A stretch of DNA of 64,000 bases from TM7 phylum sp. oral taxon 349 (GTDB lineage Bacteria; Patescibacteriota; Saccharimonadia; Saccharimonadales; Saccharimonadaceae): the NCBI GenBank assembly GCA_018127705.1, contig CP072328.1, forward strand, positions 186,001 to 250,000. The letters run 5' to 3'. Positions within the stretch are counted from its first letter, which is position 1, and the number at the start of each line of letters is the position of its first letter. Below, one piece after another: positions 18,398-27,374 of the stretch. Under the pieces are notes generated by a model, which was not told where the DNA came from, did no database searches, and saw only the letters and a list, made by a program, of their open reading frames with translations. The position numbers were made by a program, and so were the translations under genes.

Positions 18398-19075
18398 ATG
18401 GAGTATGACTCGCCAAAAACGCATAAAATCACCGCGCTATCTGTTCAAACCCGTAATCCTGACCGCGTGAATGTCTCGGTTGACGGAAAATACCGGTTTA
18501 GTCTGGATATTTCGCAGGTAGCGGATCTAGGCGTGAAAGTTGGGCGGTGCGTCACGGCGGCGGAATTGGCGGAGTTAGAAGCCGAAAGCCAGTTCGGTAA
18601 ATTGTATGCGCGCACGCTTGAGTATTGTCTCGCCAGGCCGCATTCGGTGCACGAAGTGCGTGATTATCTACAACGAAAGACGGTAACACGGCGCTACAAA
18701 TCGCGGCTCACCGGACAAATAAAAGAGCGCCTTGGCGTCGATCAATCTGTAGCCGACCGCATTTTGGTGCGGCTGCGCGAAAAAGGTTACGTCAACGATG
18801 AGGCGTTTGCGCGCTGGTGGGTTGAAAATCGTAATATCATAAAAGGTGCGTCGAAGCGAAAATTATCAAGCGAGCTTGCTGCTAAAGGTGTTGACCACGC
18901 GCTTATTAAACGCATCCTTGCCGAATCGGATCGCAGTGATTTGCAGGAGCTTACTAAAATTATTATCAAAAAACGCTACCGTTACTCAGATGAACAAAAA
19001 TTTATCGCGTATTTGGCGCGGCAAGGCTTCGACTATGATGACATTAAACAAGCGCTGAGGGAGATTGATAGTTGA
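18398..19075 (+). CDS. recX: Regulatory protein RecX
   Basis: 225 residues. Three-helix RecX repeats are visible: ARTLEYCLARPHSVHEVRDY, RILVRLREKGYVNDEAFARW (the family hallmark) and KIIIKKRYRYSDEQKFIAYL. RecX limits RecA filaments. TACAAT at 18385-18390 lies seven bases before the ATG, so it is probably leaderless and has its own promoter, as expected now that recA is separated by 3 kb. Confidence 0.93.
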   Translation: MEYDSPKTHKITALSVQTRNPDRVNVSVDGKYRFSLDISQVADLGVKVGRCVTAAELAELEAESQFGKLYARTLEYCLARPHSVHEVRDYLQRKTVTRRYKSRLTGQIKERLGVDQSVADRILVRLREKGYVNDEAFARWWVENRNIIKGASKRKLSSELAAKGVDHALIKRILAESDRSDLQELTKIIIKKRYRYSDEQKFIAYLARQGFDYDDIKQALREIDS

Positions 19076-19171
19076 TTATCAAGGCGGTGAATCACTTTTC
19101 AGCATAAACGCTATTCGCGTAAATGCGCATATTTGTGAAGATTGATAGATATAGTCTATTCGGCTTCACCC

Positions 19172-20090
19172 AACTAACCCGTAAAGCCCTAGTAAACCGT
19201 AGGAATGCTATTGGGCTGGCGAGCAGTTCTGGCTGGTTAGCTCTTGCCATCCATTCTTGGCAAAGAGAGTCTAGCTGTCTCGTCAGGATTCTTCCGCCGA
19301 ACAGCTTCCCGAGCATACCGCTTTGTCACGCTCCAGACATTCTCTCCTTGGTTGGTACTGGCAAAGCACCCTTTGCTATGATTCCAACTCTCATGAGCGT
19401 AGCCAAGTAGTTCTTAGCTCGTCATACGCCCCACCATTTGTCACTCGCCACTAGGCTGCCTGCTACGATGTAATCCTGAACAAATTGTTCAAGCGATTGT
19501 CTATCCCCGGCTGCCGGTAATGCGTAGGGCAATGCGCCCAGTCGTAGTATCTTTAGCGCCAACTACGATGTGCTGAGGCTGTTTGGATCGCCTCTTGCCA
19601 AAGTAGCTTTCATCTACTTGTACCACACTCTCCAGCATGGTGGTGAGCTTGCTGCTGCCAGGCAGTTGCTTGCGGAATCGGGTAAACTAGCGCCGAACAG
19701 TAGTATAGCTTACGCTAGCTAATAGGTATGACGTTTCCGTTGAGCGTTTTGTTTGCTAGCAGTAGAGCAGGATGAACAGAGCTGCCGGGGACTTAGCTTC
19801 ATGCCGTATAACCAACTAGCCTGGTAGCTGTTAGCTGGTAGCTGTTAGCTGGTAGCTGGTAGGCCGGTATTTCTTGCGGCACAGTTTACACCACAGATAT
19901 TTGTTGCAATAGTTTTCATGAAGACCCTTATGGCAGCGAGGACAAGACACCTCATCGCCAAAGACTAGTTTGTTAAGGATCTGCCAGTATTTCTTGTTAC
20001 TGGCAAACTTTTGGTATGGTAGACATTAGGAACATCCCCTTTCACTTAGTTGCTATTCACTCCTAAGTTTATGGGAGGTTCTGGTTTAGG
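19172..20090 (-). pseudogene. Decayed IS1595-family element
   Basis: Minus-strand relic of the element at 15736. The end AACTAACCCGTAAAG (19172-19186), the transposase C-terminus (GGRILTRQLDSLCQEWMARANQPELL, about 19210-19300) and the upstream leader with its inverted end (about 20040-20090) all resemble the intact copy, but the middle is full of stops and indels. The region also has a local repeat of TAGCTGT near 19820-19860. It fills the recX to PRC-barrel gap. Confidence 0.8.
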
Positions 20091-20134
20091 TTAATGGACC
20101 TCTATTTACTGTTACTGTTAAATAATCTTTATCG

Positions 20135-20713
20135 CTATCTCTCGTTGATCGGCTGTTTAGCGGGGTTTGTTTTACGAAACGGATTTACGTAGCTACCGAC
20201 TACTTCGTGTAATTCAGGCTCGGGTACCTTGGTTTCGCTATGAACGACGATTTCGTCGTTGTTGATTTCGATAATTTGCGAACGGTGTACGAGTAGCTCT
20301 GTGTCGTTTAAGCTGCGGAACAGTGGTCGTTTAACGGTAAGCTGTTGCACTAAAAACGTATTCGTGTCAATAGTAAAGTCAATGATTTTGCCGAGTTTGT
20401 GCCGCCGCTGATCAATCACGCGCATGCCGAGCAAGTCAAATTGTAAATCGTAAATCTTCTGCAAATTTAGGACATCGCTTGGCGCAACAAACTCATCAAT
20501 CGAATCAACAATAAATCCCATACTGCTCAGCTCGCGCACGTCGGCGATGCGCATCAGTTGTGGTGCCTTCGGCAGCAACGCGCCTGTCACGGAGTAGGCG
20601 AGTACGCGCAGGTCGGCTGGGTCAATAATTGCGCGTTCCGTATGGGCAACTTCGCCGCTTGTCTGGATGCTAACGACAGGTGCATGATTGAGGTTTGATC
20701 CGAGGATAATCAT
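20135..20713 (-). CDS. PRC-barrel domain protein
   Basis: 192 residues with two PRC-barrel-like halves (residues about 1-75; 80-150 with LLGMRVIDQRRHKLGKIIDF). Last gene of the minus-strand pilus operon, 3 bp after the preceding stop. Its place in the pilus locus suggests a part in assembly or anchoring, which is inference. Confidence 0.7.
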   Translation of the reverse strand: MIILGSNLNHAPVVSIQTSGEVAHTERAIIDPADLRVLAYSVTGALLPKAPQLMRIADVRELSSMGFIVDSIDEFVAPSDVLNLQKIYDLQFDLLGMRVIDQRRHKLGKIIDFTIDTNTFLVQQLTVKRPLFRSLNDTELLVHRSQIIEINNDEIVVHSETKVPEPELHEVVGSYVNPFRKTNPAKQPINER

Positions 20714-20716
20714 AGG

Positions 20717-20989
20717 CTAAAACGGATTGATCCGTCCTGACGGTAGGTTTGGTGTGGCAGGTTGGTTGGACGAATGAAGTTTACGTAGGCGCGCAGCTGT
20801 TTTTGCGTCGAAGCTGGCAGATGTGCTCTGCTTAGCTTCTTCGGCGGGCTGAGAGATGAGCTGATAAAGCGAAAAGGTAGCAAATGATAATCCGCCGATA
20901 GCGAGTACGGTAAACAATAGCACGTGGTAGCGGTGTATAAATTGCCCGATTTTTTTGGCTGCAAGTGCGAATGCGACAGAAACTTCCAT
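20717..20989 (-). CDS. Small single-pass membrane protein of pilus operon
   Basis: 90 residues: one membrane helix (about 22-44, VLLFTVLAIGGLSFATFSLY) then a polar Ser/Lys-rich domain ending in Pro/Gly/Asn. Position after pilO matches a PilP-like inner-membrane partner, but the sequence is too short to assign. Confidence 0.65.
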   Translation of the reverse strand: MEVSVAFALAAKKIGQFIHRYHVLLFTVLAIGGLSFATFSLYQLISQPAEEAKQSTSASFDAKTAARLRKLHSSNQPATPNLPSGRINPF

Positions 20990-20993
20990 ACGA

Positions 20994-21596
20994 TTACCTC
21001 ACATAAGCGGTTACGGTTAATGCGTCGACGACGATACCGCCCGTATCTTTATTGGACGATAGTGTCAAATTGCTGATTTGCATCTGGAATAAGTTTTTCT
21101 CAATACGATAGATAAAGTCGCGCAGGCTATCGTATGCGACAGGCGTATTCAGCGTGACTGTTGCAGAGATTGATTTCGTGCCGGTTGGCGCTTTGGTTAT
21201 TGTTGCCGCGTTTGTTGATTTGCTTGCTGCACTGCTGTTGTTTGCCGAAAAATCAATTGATTTAATAACGACACCAGATGCGTTCGCGTAATTGACGAGA
21301 TCTTGTACAACTTGATCCTGGTAACTGTAATTTTTAGTGATGGAGACGATCTTTGCAGCGCGCTCAACATCTTTGTCCTGTTCTTTGAGTCGGTTTTTGA
21401 GCGTTGTCAAGGTCTGTAATTCATTTGACGATGATTCGGCGTCGGTCGTCGACTTGCGCGTTTCTTCGGCAACGGCGCTCAATTGCTGCTGTCCAAATAC
21501 AAATACGCCAATTCCGGTAGCGATCGTTAGTAGCAATGTTCCTGCTAGGATAGCTCTCGCAATAGATGGCGTTAGGGCACGCTGTTTCAATTTCAC
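20994..21596 (-). CDS. pilO: PilO-like pilus assembly protein
   Basis: 200 residues: N-terminal helix (ARAILAGTLLLTIATGIGVFVFG), a coiled coil (about 40-85) and a small alpha/beta domain (DLVNYANASGVVIKSIDF). This is the PilO/GspM-like layout. PilM-N-O form the alignment complex linking the cytoplasmic motor to the pilus base. Overlaps pilN by 4 bp. Confidence 0.75.
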   Translation of the reverse strand: MKLKQRALTPSIARAILAGTLLLTIATGIGVFVFGQQQLSAVAEETRKSTTDAESSSNELQTLTTLKNRLKEQDKDVERAAKIVSITKNYSYQDQVVQDLVNYANASGVVIKSIDFSANNSSAASKSTNAATITKAPTGTKSISATVTLNTPVAYDSLRDFIYRIEKNLFQMQISNLTLSSNKDTGGIVVDALTVTAYVR

Positions 21597-22147
21597 GGTA
21601 AAATCTCCTTTGAAAACGTGACGTTGTACGTTGCTTCGTAGTAATCGTTATAGTTTGCAACTTGGATTTTCGCGTCGGAAAAGAGTAATTTTGAATTAAC
21701 TTTGATTTTTTGCAAAATATTTTTAACGTCGACAGCTTGCTGGTATGATTGCACGCGCATTTTGATCTCGCTTGGTGTGTTGAGTTTTTGTGTGTCAATA
21801 GCAATTTGCTCGATTGACACACCTTCGGGTAGTGCCTGCGCGATAGCGGTCAGGACTGCGGTGTATGGGAATTGCGTGTCGAGAATTGATTTTGCGATGA
21901 GCAGATTCTTTTTGTACTCGTTGCCTTTCTTCTTGATATCGGCGTAGCGCGTTGCTTGCGTTTCGTTCTCGGCGATGACGCGGCGGTTATTCGTTTGTAT
22001 AGAGTTCATGAAAAAGTATACGGCGCCCATCTCGGCGATCATTGCGATAATTAGAATCGGCAAAATGACAACGTAGCGTACAAGCAGTGTATTTGTGCGC
22101 GCTGCCGCGAGCTGACGGCGATCATTAGGCGGCAGTAAGTTAATCAT
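21593..22147 (-). CDS. pilN: PilN-like pilus assembly protein
   Basis: 184 residues from the ATG at 22147, which has GGAGG seven bases upstream and overlaps the pilM stop as ATGA. The cytoplasmic N-terminus INLLPPNDRRQ is the PilN motif that binds PilM; then a membrane helix (about 27-52) and a coiled-coil plus ferredoxin-like domain. Confidence 0.85.
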   Translation of the reverse strand: MINLLPPNDRRQLAAARTNTLLVRYVVILPILIIAMIAEMGAVYFFMNSIQTNNRRVIAENETQATRYADIKKKGNEYKKNLLIAKSILDTQFPYTAVLTAIAQALPEGVSIEQIAIDTQKLNTPSEIKMRVQSYQQAVDVKNILQKIKVNSKLLFSDAKIQVANYNDYYEATYNVTFSKEILP

Positions 22148-23202
22148 TCCCATACCTCCGTGGGCGATATGCTGGCAAGTCCGGCGACTGCGATGTAGCG
22201 CGGGCGGAACTGGCGGTTTGGTTTTTGTAAATTGCCGAAATCAAAGTTCTGCCATGGACTAGCAACACGCGCCGGCATAACAAGCTCGTTTGTAAAAAAG
22301 TCGCCGATACCGGGCACGTTTGCGCCACCGCCGACGATAACGATTTGTTCAATCGTACGTTCGTCAACGAGACGTTCGCTGTAGTAGCGAATTACCTTGC
22401 GCATTTCGTTGGCGATTTTCTTGAGACTGGGCGTCAGCGCGGTTTCGATTTTCTCGCGCTGCGGACCGGACGATAAACCGTTCAGAACCTTGTACTGGTG
22501 GGCTTTTTCGAGTGAAATACCAAGTTTCGACGAGATATCGAGCGTGAATGAATTGCCGCCAACGTTTGTTGATCCGGTGATGCGAATTGCTCCTTCGTCA
22601 AGTACGGCGATGTCGGTGCTGGTAGTGCCGATATCAACGATGAGTGTTGCCAGATGACCTTCCTCAGTTGAGGTAAGAACGCGTGCTGTTGCATTGATGC
22701 TCGGCTCGACTGCGACAGGTAATAGTCCAGCGTCGCGTACGGTTTTTAGGACGCTATCAACGACTGACCTTTGTGCGGCAGCAAGTACAACGATAATCTT
22801 TTCTTTAGTTCTTTTAACGATTTGGTAGTCAATGTAGAGTGAATCAGCGGGCATCGGAATATAGCGCTCAACTTCAATTTGTACCGCACCTTTGATATGT
22901 GATTCATCATCGGTTGGCACACTGAAAGCACGCGAAAACGTACGGCTTGTTGGTATGCCGACAACGGCATGATCTGACAGCATGCTACCAACGATGTTTT
23001 GTTCAAGCAGCGAGCGTAAGCTATCAAGCAGATAATTATCATTCTCGTCGTCTAATGATGCCCGTGTTTTAGCAGGATCAAGATCAAGTGAACCATAACC
23101 CTGAATGAGCGACCGTTTTTGGTTAATTGACATCACCTTAATGCCGGTTTGGCTTACATCCAGACCGATTAGCGGCTTATTTTTATAAAATAAATGTGAC
23201 AT
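22144..23202 (-). CDS. pilM: PilM-type pilus assembly ATPase
   Basis: 352 residues, actin-like fold: phosphate loop IGLDVSQTGIKVMSI near the N-terminus, second phosphate motif IVDIGTTSTDIAVL about 190-205, and adenosine motif IVIVGGGANVPGIGDF about 290. Cytoplasmic partner of PilN. Translationally coupled to pilN. Confidence 0.92.
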   Translation of the reverse strand: MSHLFYKNKPLIGLDVSQTGIKVMSINQKRSLIQGYGSLDLDPAKTRASLDDENDNYLLDSLRSLLEQNIVGSMLSDHAVVGIPTSRTFSRAFSVPTDDESHIKGAVQIEVERYIPMPADSLYIDYQIVKRTKEKIIVVLAAAQRSVVDSVLKTVRDAGLLPVAVEPSINATARVLTSTEEGHLATLIVDIGTTSTDIAVLDEGAIRITGSTNVGGNSFTLDISSKLGISLEKAHQYKVLNGLSSGPQREKIETALTPSLKKIANEMRKVIRYYSERLVDERTIEQIVIVGGGANVPGIGDFFTNELVMPARVASPWQNFDFGNLQKPNRQFRPRYIAVAGLASISPTEVWE

Positions 23203-23252
23203 ATTTGATCATTCACTCTTTTGGCTTAGTATAGCATAAGCGGCATAGTTTT

Positions 23253-24476
23253 TTAACTTTTCACGCTGGACGCTAGCCCGGCGATCGGTCCCATAACGCC
23301 GACTGCGACTAACCCGATGATGCCGCCCATAAGGACGATCATGACCGGCTCAATAATTGAGCTAATGCTATCAATTGCGACATCAACTTCTTCTTCGTAA
23401 AAATCGGCGACTTTGACGAGTACGACGTCAGTCTGACCAGTTTCTTCACCGACAGAGAGCATCTGTGCGACAATCGGCGGGAATAAATCGCTTTTTTCAA
23501 TAACGGTCGATAATTGTTTGCCGTTTTCGATTTGTTTGGCAGCATCGCGCAGTATATCCTCATATACAACATTGCCGACAGCACGCGCCGTAACCTCCAG
23601 TGCTTCTAGTACGGCAGCACCCGATCCCATTAGTGCCGAAAATGTGCGTGCAAATCGCGCGACGGCTACCTTTTTGACAATGCTGCCGACGGCAGGGATT
23701 TTTAGTACAACGTGATGAAAAATATGGCGACCTTTTGGCGTTTTGAGCCAGCGTAACAAAAGCACGATTCCAGCGATCATGACCGGTAAAATAAATAATC
23801 CGTATTTGACGATTGCGTCACTAATATTAAGCATGATTTGCGTGAGCATTGGCAACTGTTGATCGGGACCTCCTAGATCTTGCATCATTTTACCGATTTG
23901 CGGAATGACGAAAATCATCATGCCTAAAAATGCGATGATTGCAATAACAAACAAGACGATCGGATATGTCATAGCGCTTTTGATTTTCTTGCGCATGCTG
24001 GCATTTTTTTCTTGTTGCAAGGCGAGGCGTTTCAAAATATCGTCGAGAATGCCGCCCGCTTCGCCGGCGCGTACCATGTTGACGTAAACATCGTTAAAGA
24101 CTGCTGGATATTTCGCGAGTGCATCGGCGAGCGGTGCGCCGCTTTCGACGTCTTTGATAATGCCGCCGAGTACTGTTTTGAGCGCTTCGCTATCGGTATG
24201 CTTGTATTGCGACGATAAGCCGCGTAGCAATGGAACGCCGGCGGAAATCATTGCGCTTAGTTGCCGCGTAAACATGACGATGTCGTCATTTTTGACTTTT
24301 TTGCCGCCGAATGCGCTAAATCCGCGTGCCGCGTCTTCTTTCTGCTGGTTAATATCAAGCGGTGATAAGCCCTGTTTCGTCAATGTCTCGATTGCTGCGG
24401 CGCGATCGGTCGCTTCAACCGAGCCGCGCACGCTTGCATTTCGCGCGTTGGTAGCGACATAGGTAAATTTTGCCAT
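23253..24476 (-). CDS. pilC: PilC/GspF inner-membrane platform protein
   Basis: 407 residues with two repeated T2SSF domains (residues about 70-195 and 275-395) and three membrane helices (AMTYPIVLFVIAIIAFLGMM; YGLFILPVMIAGIVLLL; VMIVLMGGIIGLVAVGVMGP). Typical motifs LSAMISAGVPLLRGL and FARTFSALMGSGAAVLEAL. Starts directly at the pilB stop. Confidence 0.95.
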   Translation of the reverse strand: MAKFTYVATNARNASVRGSVEATDRAAAIETLTKQGLSPLDINQQKEDAARGFSAFGGKKVKNDDIVMFTRQLSAMISAGVPLLRGLSSQYKHTDSEALKTVLGGIIKDVESGAPLADALAKYPAVFNDVYVNMVRAGEAGGILDDILKRLALQQEKNASMRKKIKSAMTYPIVLFVIAIIAFLGMMIFVIPQIGKMMQDLGGPDQQLPMLTQIMLNISDAIVKYGLFILPVMIAGIVLLLRWLKTPKGRHIFHHVVLKIPAVGSIVKKVAVARFARTFSALMGSGAAVLEALEVTARAVGNVVYEDILRDAAKQIENGKQLSTVIEKSDLFPPIVAQMLSVGEETGQTDVVLVKVADFYEEEVDVAIDSISSIIEPVMIVLMGGIIGLVAVGVMGPIAGLASSVKS

Positions 24477-26261
24477 TTATGACTCCCTTGTGACGCGCAG
24501 CACTTCGTCGAGCGTTGTATTGCCGCGCAATGTTTTTACTAAACCGTCTGCCTGCATTGTGATCATACCTTCGCTAATCGCTTGATCCTGGATTTCGTCG
24601 CTTGTCGCATTTTTTGTGATCATCGTTTGGATTTCGCGGCTCATGTCGAGCACTTCGTAAATGCCAACGCGCCCCTTGAATCCGGTGTGACCGCACTCGT
24701 CGCAACCCTCGGGATTGGCGCGCCATAGTTGTATAATGGTTTGTTCGCTTGTACTGAGCGGCGTGTCGCCGCCGACTTTTTGCTGGATAGCTTGCAGTTC
24801 AAGTTCGTGAATGTAGGCGAATGTTTGTCCTGGTTTGAGATTGAATAATTTCACAATTTCGTTAATCTCATTTTGCTCGGGCTCGTACACTTGCCGGCAG
24901 TTCATGCACAATCGTCGCACCAGACGCTGTCCAACAACTGCTTTTACGGTGCTTGCAATCAAAAACGGTTCAATTCCCATGTCGAGCAAGCGCGGCAGAC
25001 AGGTTGCGGCGTTGTTAGTATGGAGCGTCGAAAATACTAAGTGACCGGTGAGTGCTGCTTGCACGCCGAGGTTCGCCGTTTCGCCGTCGCGAATCTCACC
25101 GACCATGATAATGTTAGGATCTTGGCGGAGTAGGGCGCGTAATCCGCTTGCGAACGTCATGCCTGCTTTGGCGTTGGTCTGCGTTTGGTTGACGCCGGGA
25201 ATTTTGTATTCGACTGGATCTTCTATCGTTGAGATATTTACATCAGGTGTATTGAGCATATTGAGTACGCTGAATAAGCTGGTTGACTTACCGCTGCCAG
25301 TTGGTCCGGTTACGAGAATCATACCGTTCGGCTGGGCGATAGCGTTGTTGATAATAGCCAGTGAACGCCCCCAATAGCCGAGCTGTTCTAGGCTAATTGC
25401 TTGGTTTGATTCGTCCAGTACACGCATAACGACTTTTTCGCCGTCAGCGATTGGCAGAGTGCTAACGCGTAGCGCGTATTGTTTGCCGGCGACTTTGATT
25501 TTGAAACGTCCATCCTGCGGTACGCGGCGTTCATCGATTTTAAGATTCGATAATATTTTTATGCGGCTAACAAGCGCGCCGAGTACGTTGCGTGGCAGTT
25601 GGTTGACTTCCTTTAATACGCCGTCAATACGATAGCGTACCTGCACGAAATTTTCGCGCGGCTCAATGTGAATATCGGATGCTTGCGAGCGAATAGCATA
25701 TTCAAGCAGCAGATTAACGGTCTGAGCGATCGGCGAGTCTTCGGCGACATCAGCTTCGGATACTTGCTGATCCGAGCCGTCGTCTTCACGCTGGACGTCG
25801 ATTACTTCGTTGAGTTCTTGATTGACGTCGCCGCGGTAATTTTCTAAACACTGCAGAATATTATCATGCGATGCAATATAAATACGGATGTTGCTGCCGA
25901 CTTGCTTCTCGATGAAATTGGTTGCCTGCACATCGTCGGGGTCGTCCATCGCCAGATGCACCAAACCGTCTTCATCAACTTGGAAAATAACGGCGTTATA
26001 TTGCCGCGCGATTCGTTCGGGAATTCGATTGAGCACTTCGCTCGGAATGTCGCGCGGGTCGATTTCGACGTACGGAATATCAGCGTAATCGGCGAATAGT
26101 TTAGTGAGCTCGGTTTCGGATACCAATTTCGCGTCAAGCACGACATCTTGCAGCGAGTGCCCTGAGCGCTCCGCCTCATCAAGCAATGGTCGCAGCTGCT
26201 CGTCGGTTGCGATGCGATAACGCTTCAAAATTTTCACGATGGTGTGATTTAAAATTCTCAT
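24477..26261 (-). CDS. pilB: PilB/GspE-type pilus extension ATPase
   Basis: 594 residues from the ATG at 26261 (a longer frame to 26297 exists but lacks support). N-terminal GspE-II domain, then the motor core with Walker A GPTGSGKST, Asp box STIEDPVEY, Walker B IIMVGEIRDGETA, His box LVFSTLHTNNA, and a tetracysteine zinc site (CMNC ... CDEC). First gene of the pil operon; it faces the tandem-repeat region. No PilT-like retraction ATPase is in the window. Confidence 0.95.
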   Translation of the reverse strand: MRILNHTIVKILKRYRIATDEQLRPLLDEAERSGHSLQDVVLDAKLVSETELTKLFADYADIPYVEIDPRDIPSEVLNRIPERIARQYNAVIFQVDEDGLVHLAMDDPDDVQATNFIEKQVGSNIRIYIASHDNILQCLENYRGDVNQELNEVIDVQREDDGSDQQVSEADVAEDSPIAQTVNLLLEYAIRSQASDIHIEPRENFVQVRYRIDGVLKEVNQLPRNVLGALVSRIKILSNLKIDERRVPQDGRFKIKVAGKQYALRVSTLPIADGEKVVMRVLDESNQAISLEQLGYWGRSLAIINNAIAQPNGMILVTGPTGSGKSTSLFSVLNMLNTPDVNISTIEDPVEYKIPGVNQTQTNAKAGMTFASGLRALLRQDPNIIMVGEIRDGETANLGVQAALTGHLVFSTLHTNNAATCLPRLLDMGIEPFLIASTVKAVVGQRLVRRLCMNCRQVYEPEQNEINEIVKLFNLKPGQTFAYIHELELQAIQQKVGGDTPLSTSEQTIIQLWRANPEGCDECGHTGFKGRVGIYEVLDMSREIQTMITKNATSDEIQDQAISEGMITMQADGLVKTLRGNTTLDEVLRVTRES

Positions 26262-26490
26262 GTTTCTTATGTTTATTGTACAGCACTTGGTGTGCAAATA
26301 CTATGATGTAAGGTACTTGGTACTTCGGTATCCTAACCCAACCCACAACACCAGCATCCCCCAAACCTACACCCATACAACCCCTCAAGTATAGCTATCT
26401 GCCCTTTCTTAAGTACTAAACGTTTATTGTTCGTCTGCTTATCTATTTGCTTACTCATCCATCCACCCATCCACTCATTCACTAACTAGC

Positions 26491-26535
26491 TTAACTTAAC
26501 TTAACTTAATTTAATTTAATTTAATTTAATTTAAT
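26491..26535. repeat. Pentamer array TTAAC/TTAAT
   Basis: Three TTAAC units then six TTAAT units with no interruption. Preceded at about 26455-26487 by looser CATC/CACC-type repeats. Confidence 0.95.
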
Positions 26536-26723
26536 TAATTCTCTTAATTCTCTTAATTCTCTTAATTCTCTTAATTCTCTTAATTCTCTTAATTCTCTTA
26601 ATTCTCTTAATTCTCTTAATTCTCTTAATTCTCTTAATTCTCTTAATTCTCTTAATTCTCTTAATTCTCTTAATTCTCTTAATTCTCTTAATTCTCTTAA
26701 TTCTCTTAATTCTCTTAATTCTC
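26535..26723. repeat. 21 perfect copies of a 9-mer
   Basis: TTAATTCTC repeated 21 times without a change. In every minus and plus frame the repeat either meets TAA or lacks a start, so it is unlikely to be translated. It lies between pilB (minus) and aspS (plus). Confidence 0.97.
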
Positions 26724-26752
26724 TCTACCTCTCTATAAGTAGTTCTTTAACA

Positions 26753-26925
26753 ACTCCTATACTCCTATACTCCTATACTCCTAACTCCTAACTCCTAACT
26801 CCTAACTCTCTATAGCTCTTTAATGACATTCTCTATAGTTCTATAGTTCTATAGTTCTATAACTCTATAACTCTATAGTTCTATAACTCTATAACTCCCA
26901 TAGTTTCATAGTTTCATAGTTCCAT
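26753..26925. repeat. Further tandem arrays of 7-8 bp
   Basis: ACTCCTAT about four times, passing into ACTCCTA about four times (26753-26807); then a degenerating 8-mer TTCTATAG/CTCTATAA (about 26835-26900) ending in TTTCATAG variants. Strand composition stays pyrimidine-rich on the plus strand through all arrays. Confidence 0.9.
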
Positions 26926-27031
26926 AATCCCATATAATTCTTCTTCTTAATTCTTACCATAATTCTCCTCTATATATTTATATATAAAAGAAGAGAAAAA
27001 AGAATAAAAGATAACAGAGGTAAAATAGATA

Positions 27032-27063
27032 AAAAATACCGGATATCGATATCCGGTATTTTT
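27032..27063. terminator. 32 bp perfect palindrome, bidirectional terminator-like
   Basis: AAAAATACCGGATATC followed by its exact complement, flanked by A-runs and T-runs, so it could end transcripts on both strands. No gene ends here from either side, which makes its role unclear. Confidence 0.75.
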
Positions 27064-27091
27064 ATATTAAGAGGATAGCTAAAATTATTGG

Positions 27092-27262
27092 ATGTTTATG
27101 GGTAAAAGTAAGGATAAAAGTAAGGGCAAGAGTGATAATGATTGGATATTTGTGAGTAAGAGCAATAGTGAGAGTAATGGCTATTCATTAGCTATTTATA
27201 CCGAGCTTCGCTCGGTATGTCTACTAAATGAGACATACGGGAGACATTCTTTCTTTGATTAG
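27092..27262 (+). CDS. Possible small protein upstream of aspS
   Basis: 56 codons, Lys/Ser-rich start (MFMGKSKDKSKGKSD) and a more ordinary end (YSLAIYTELRSVCLLNE). No ribosome-binding site at proper distance and no known relatives. A GAGC/GCTC hairpin (about 27198-27218) lies inside. May be chance. Confidence 0.2.
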   Translation: MFMGKSKDKSKGKSDNDWIFVSKSNSESNGYSLAIYTELRSVCLLNETYGRHSFFD

Positions 27263-27374
27263 TTGTTTACTATATGGCTAGAGCTAATTTTACTAGGGTG
27301 TTCCGTTTTAGTTTAATGTACCAACATGACGGCAGCTGGAAATTTATGCCCATTTCGCGTACAATAACAGAGAT

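Noticed and set aside
26535-26723. CRISPR array
   Set aside because: Units are 9 bp and directly joined, no spacers, and no cas genes in the window.
27190-27374. T-box leader of aspS
   Set aside because: No T-box sequence and no terminator/antiterminator pair before the start, only one short hairpin.
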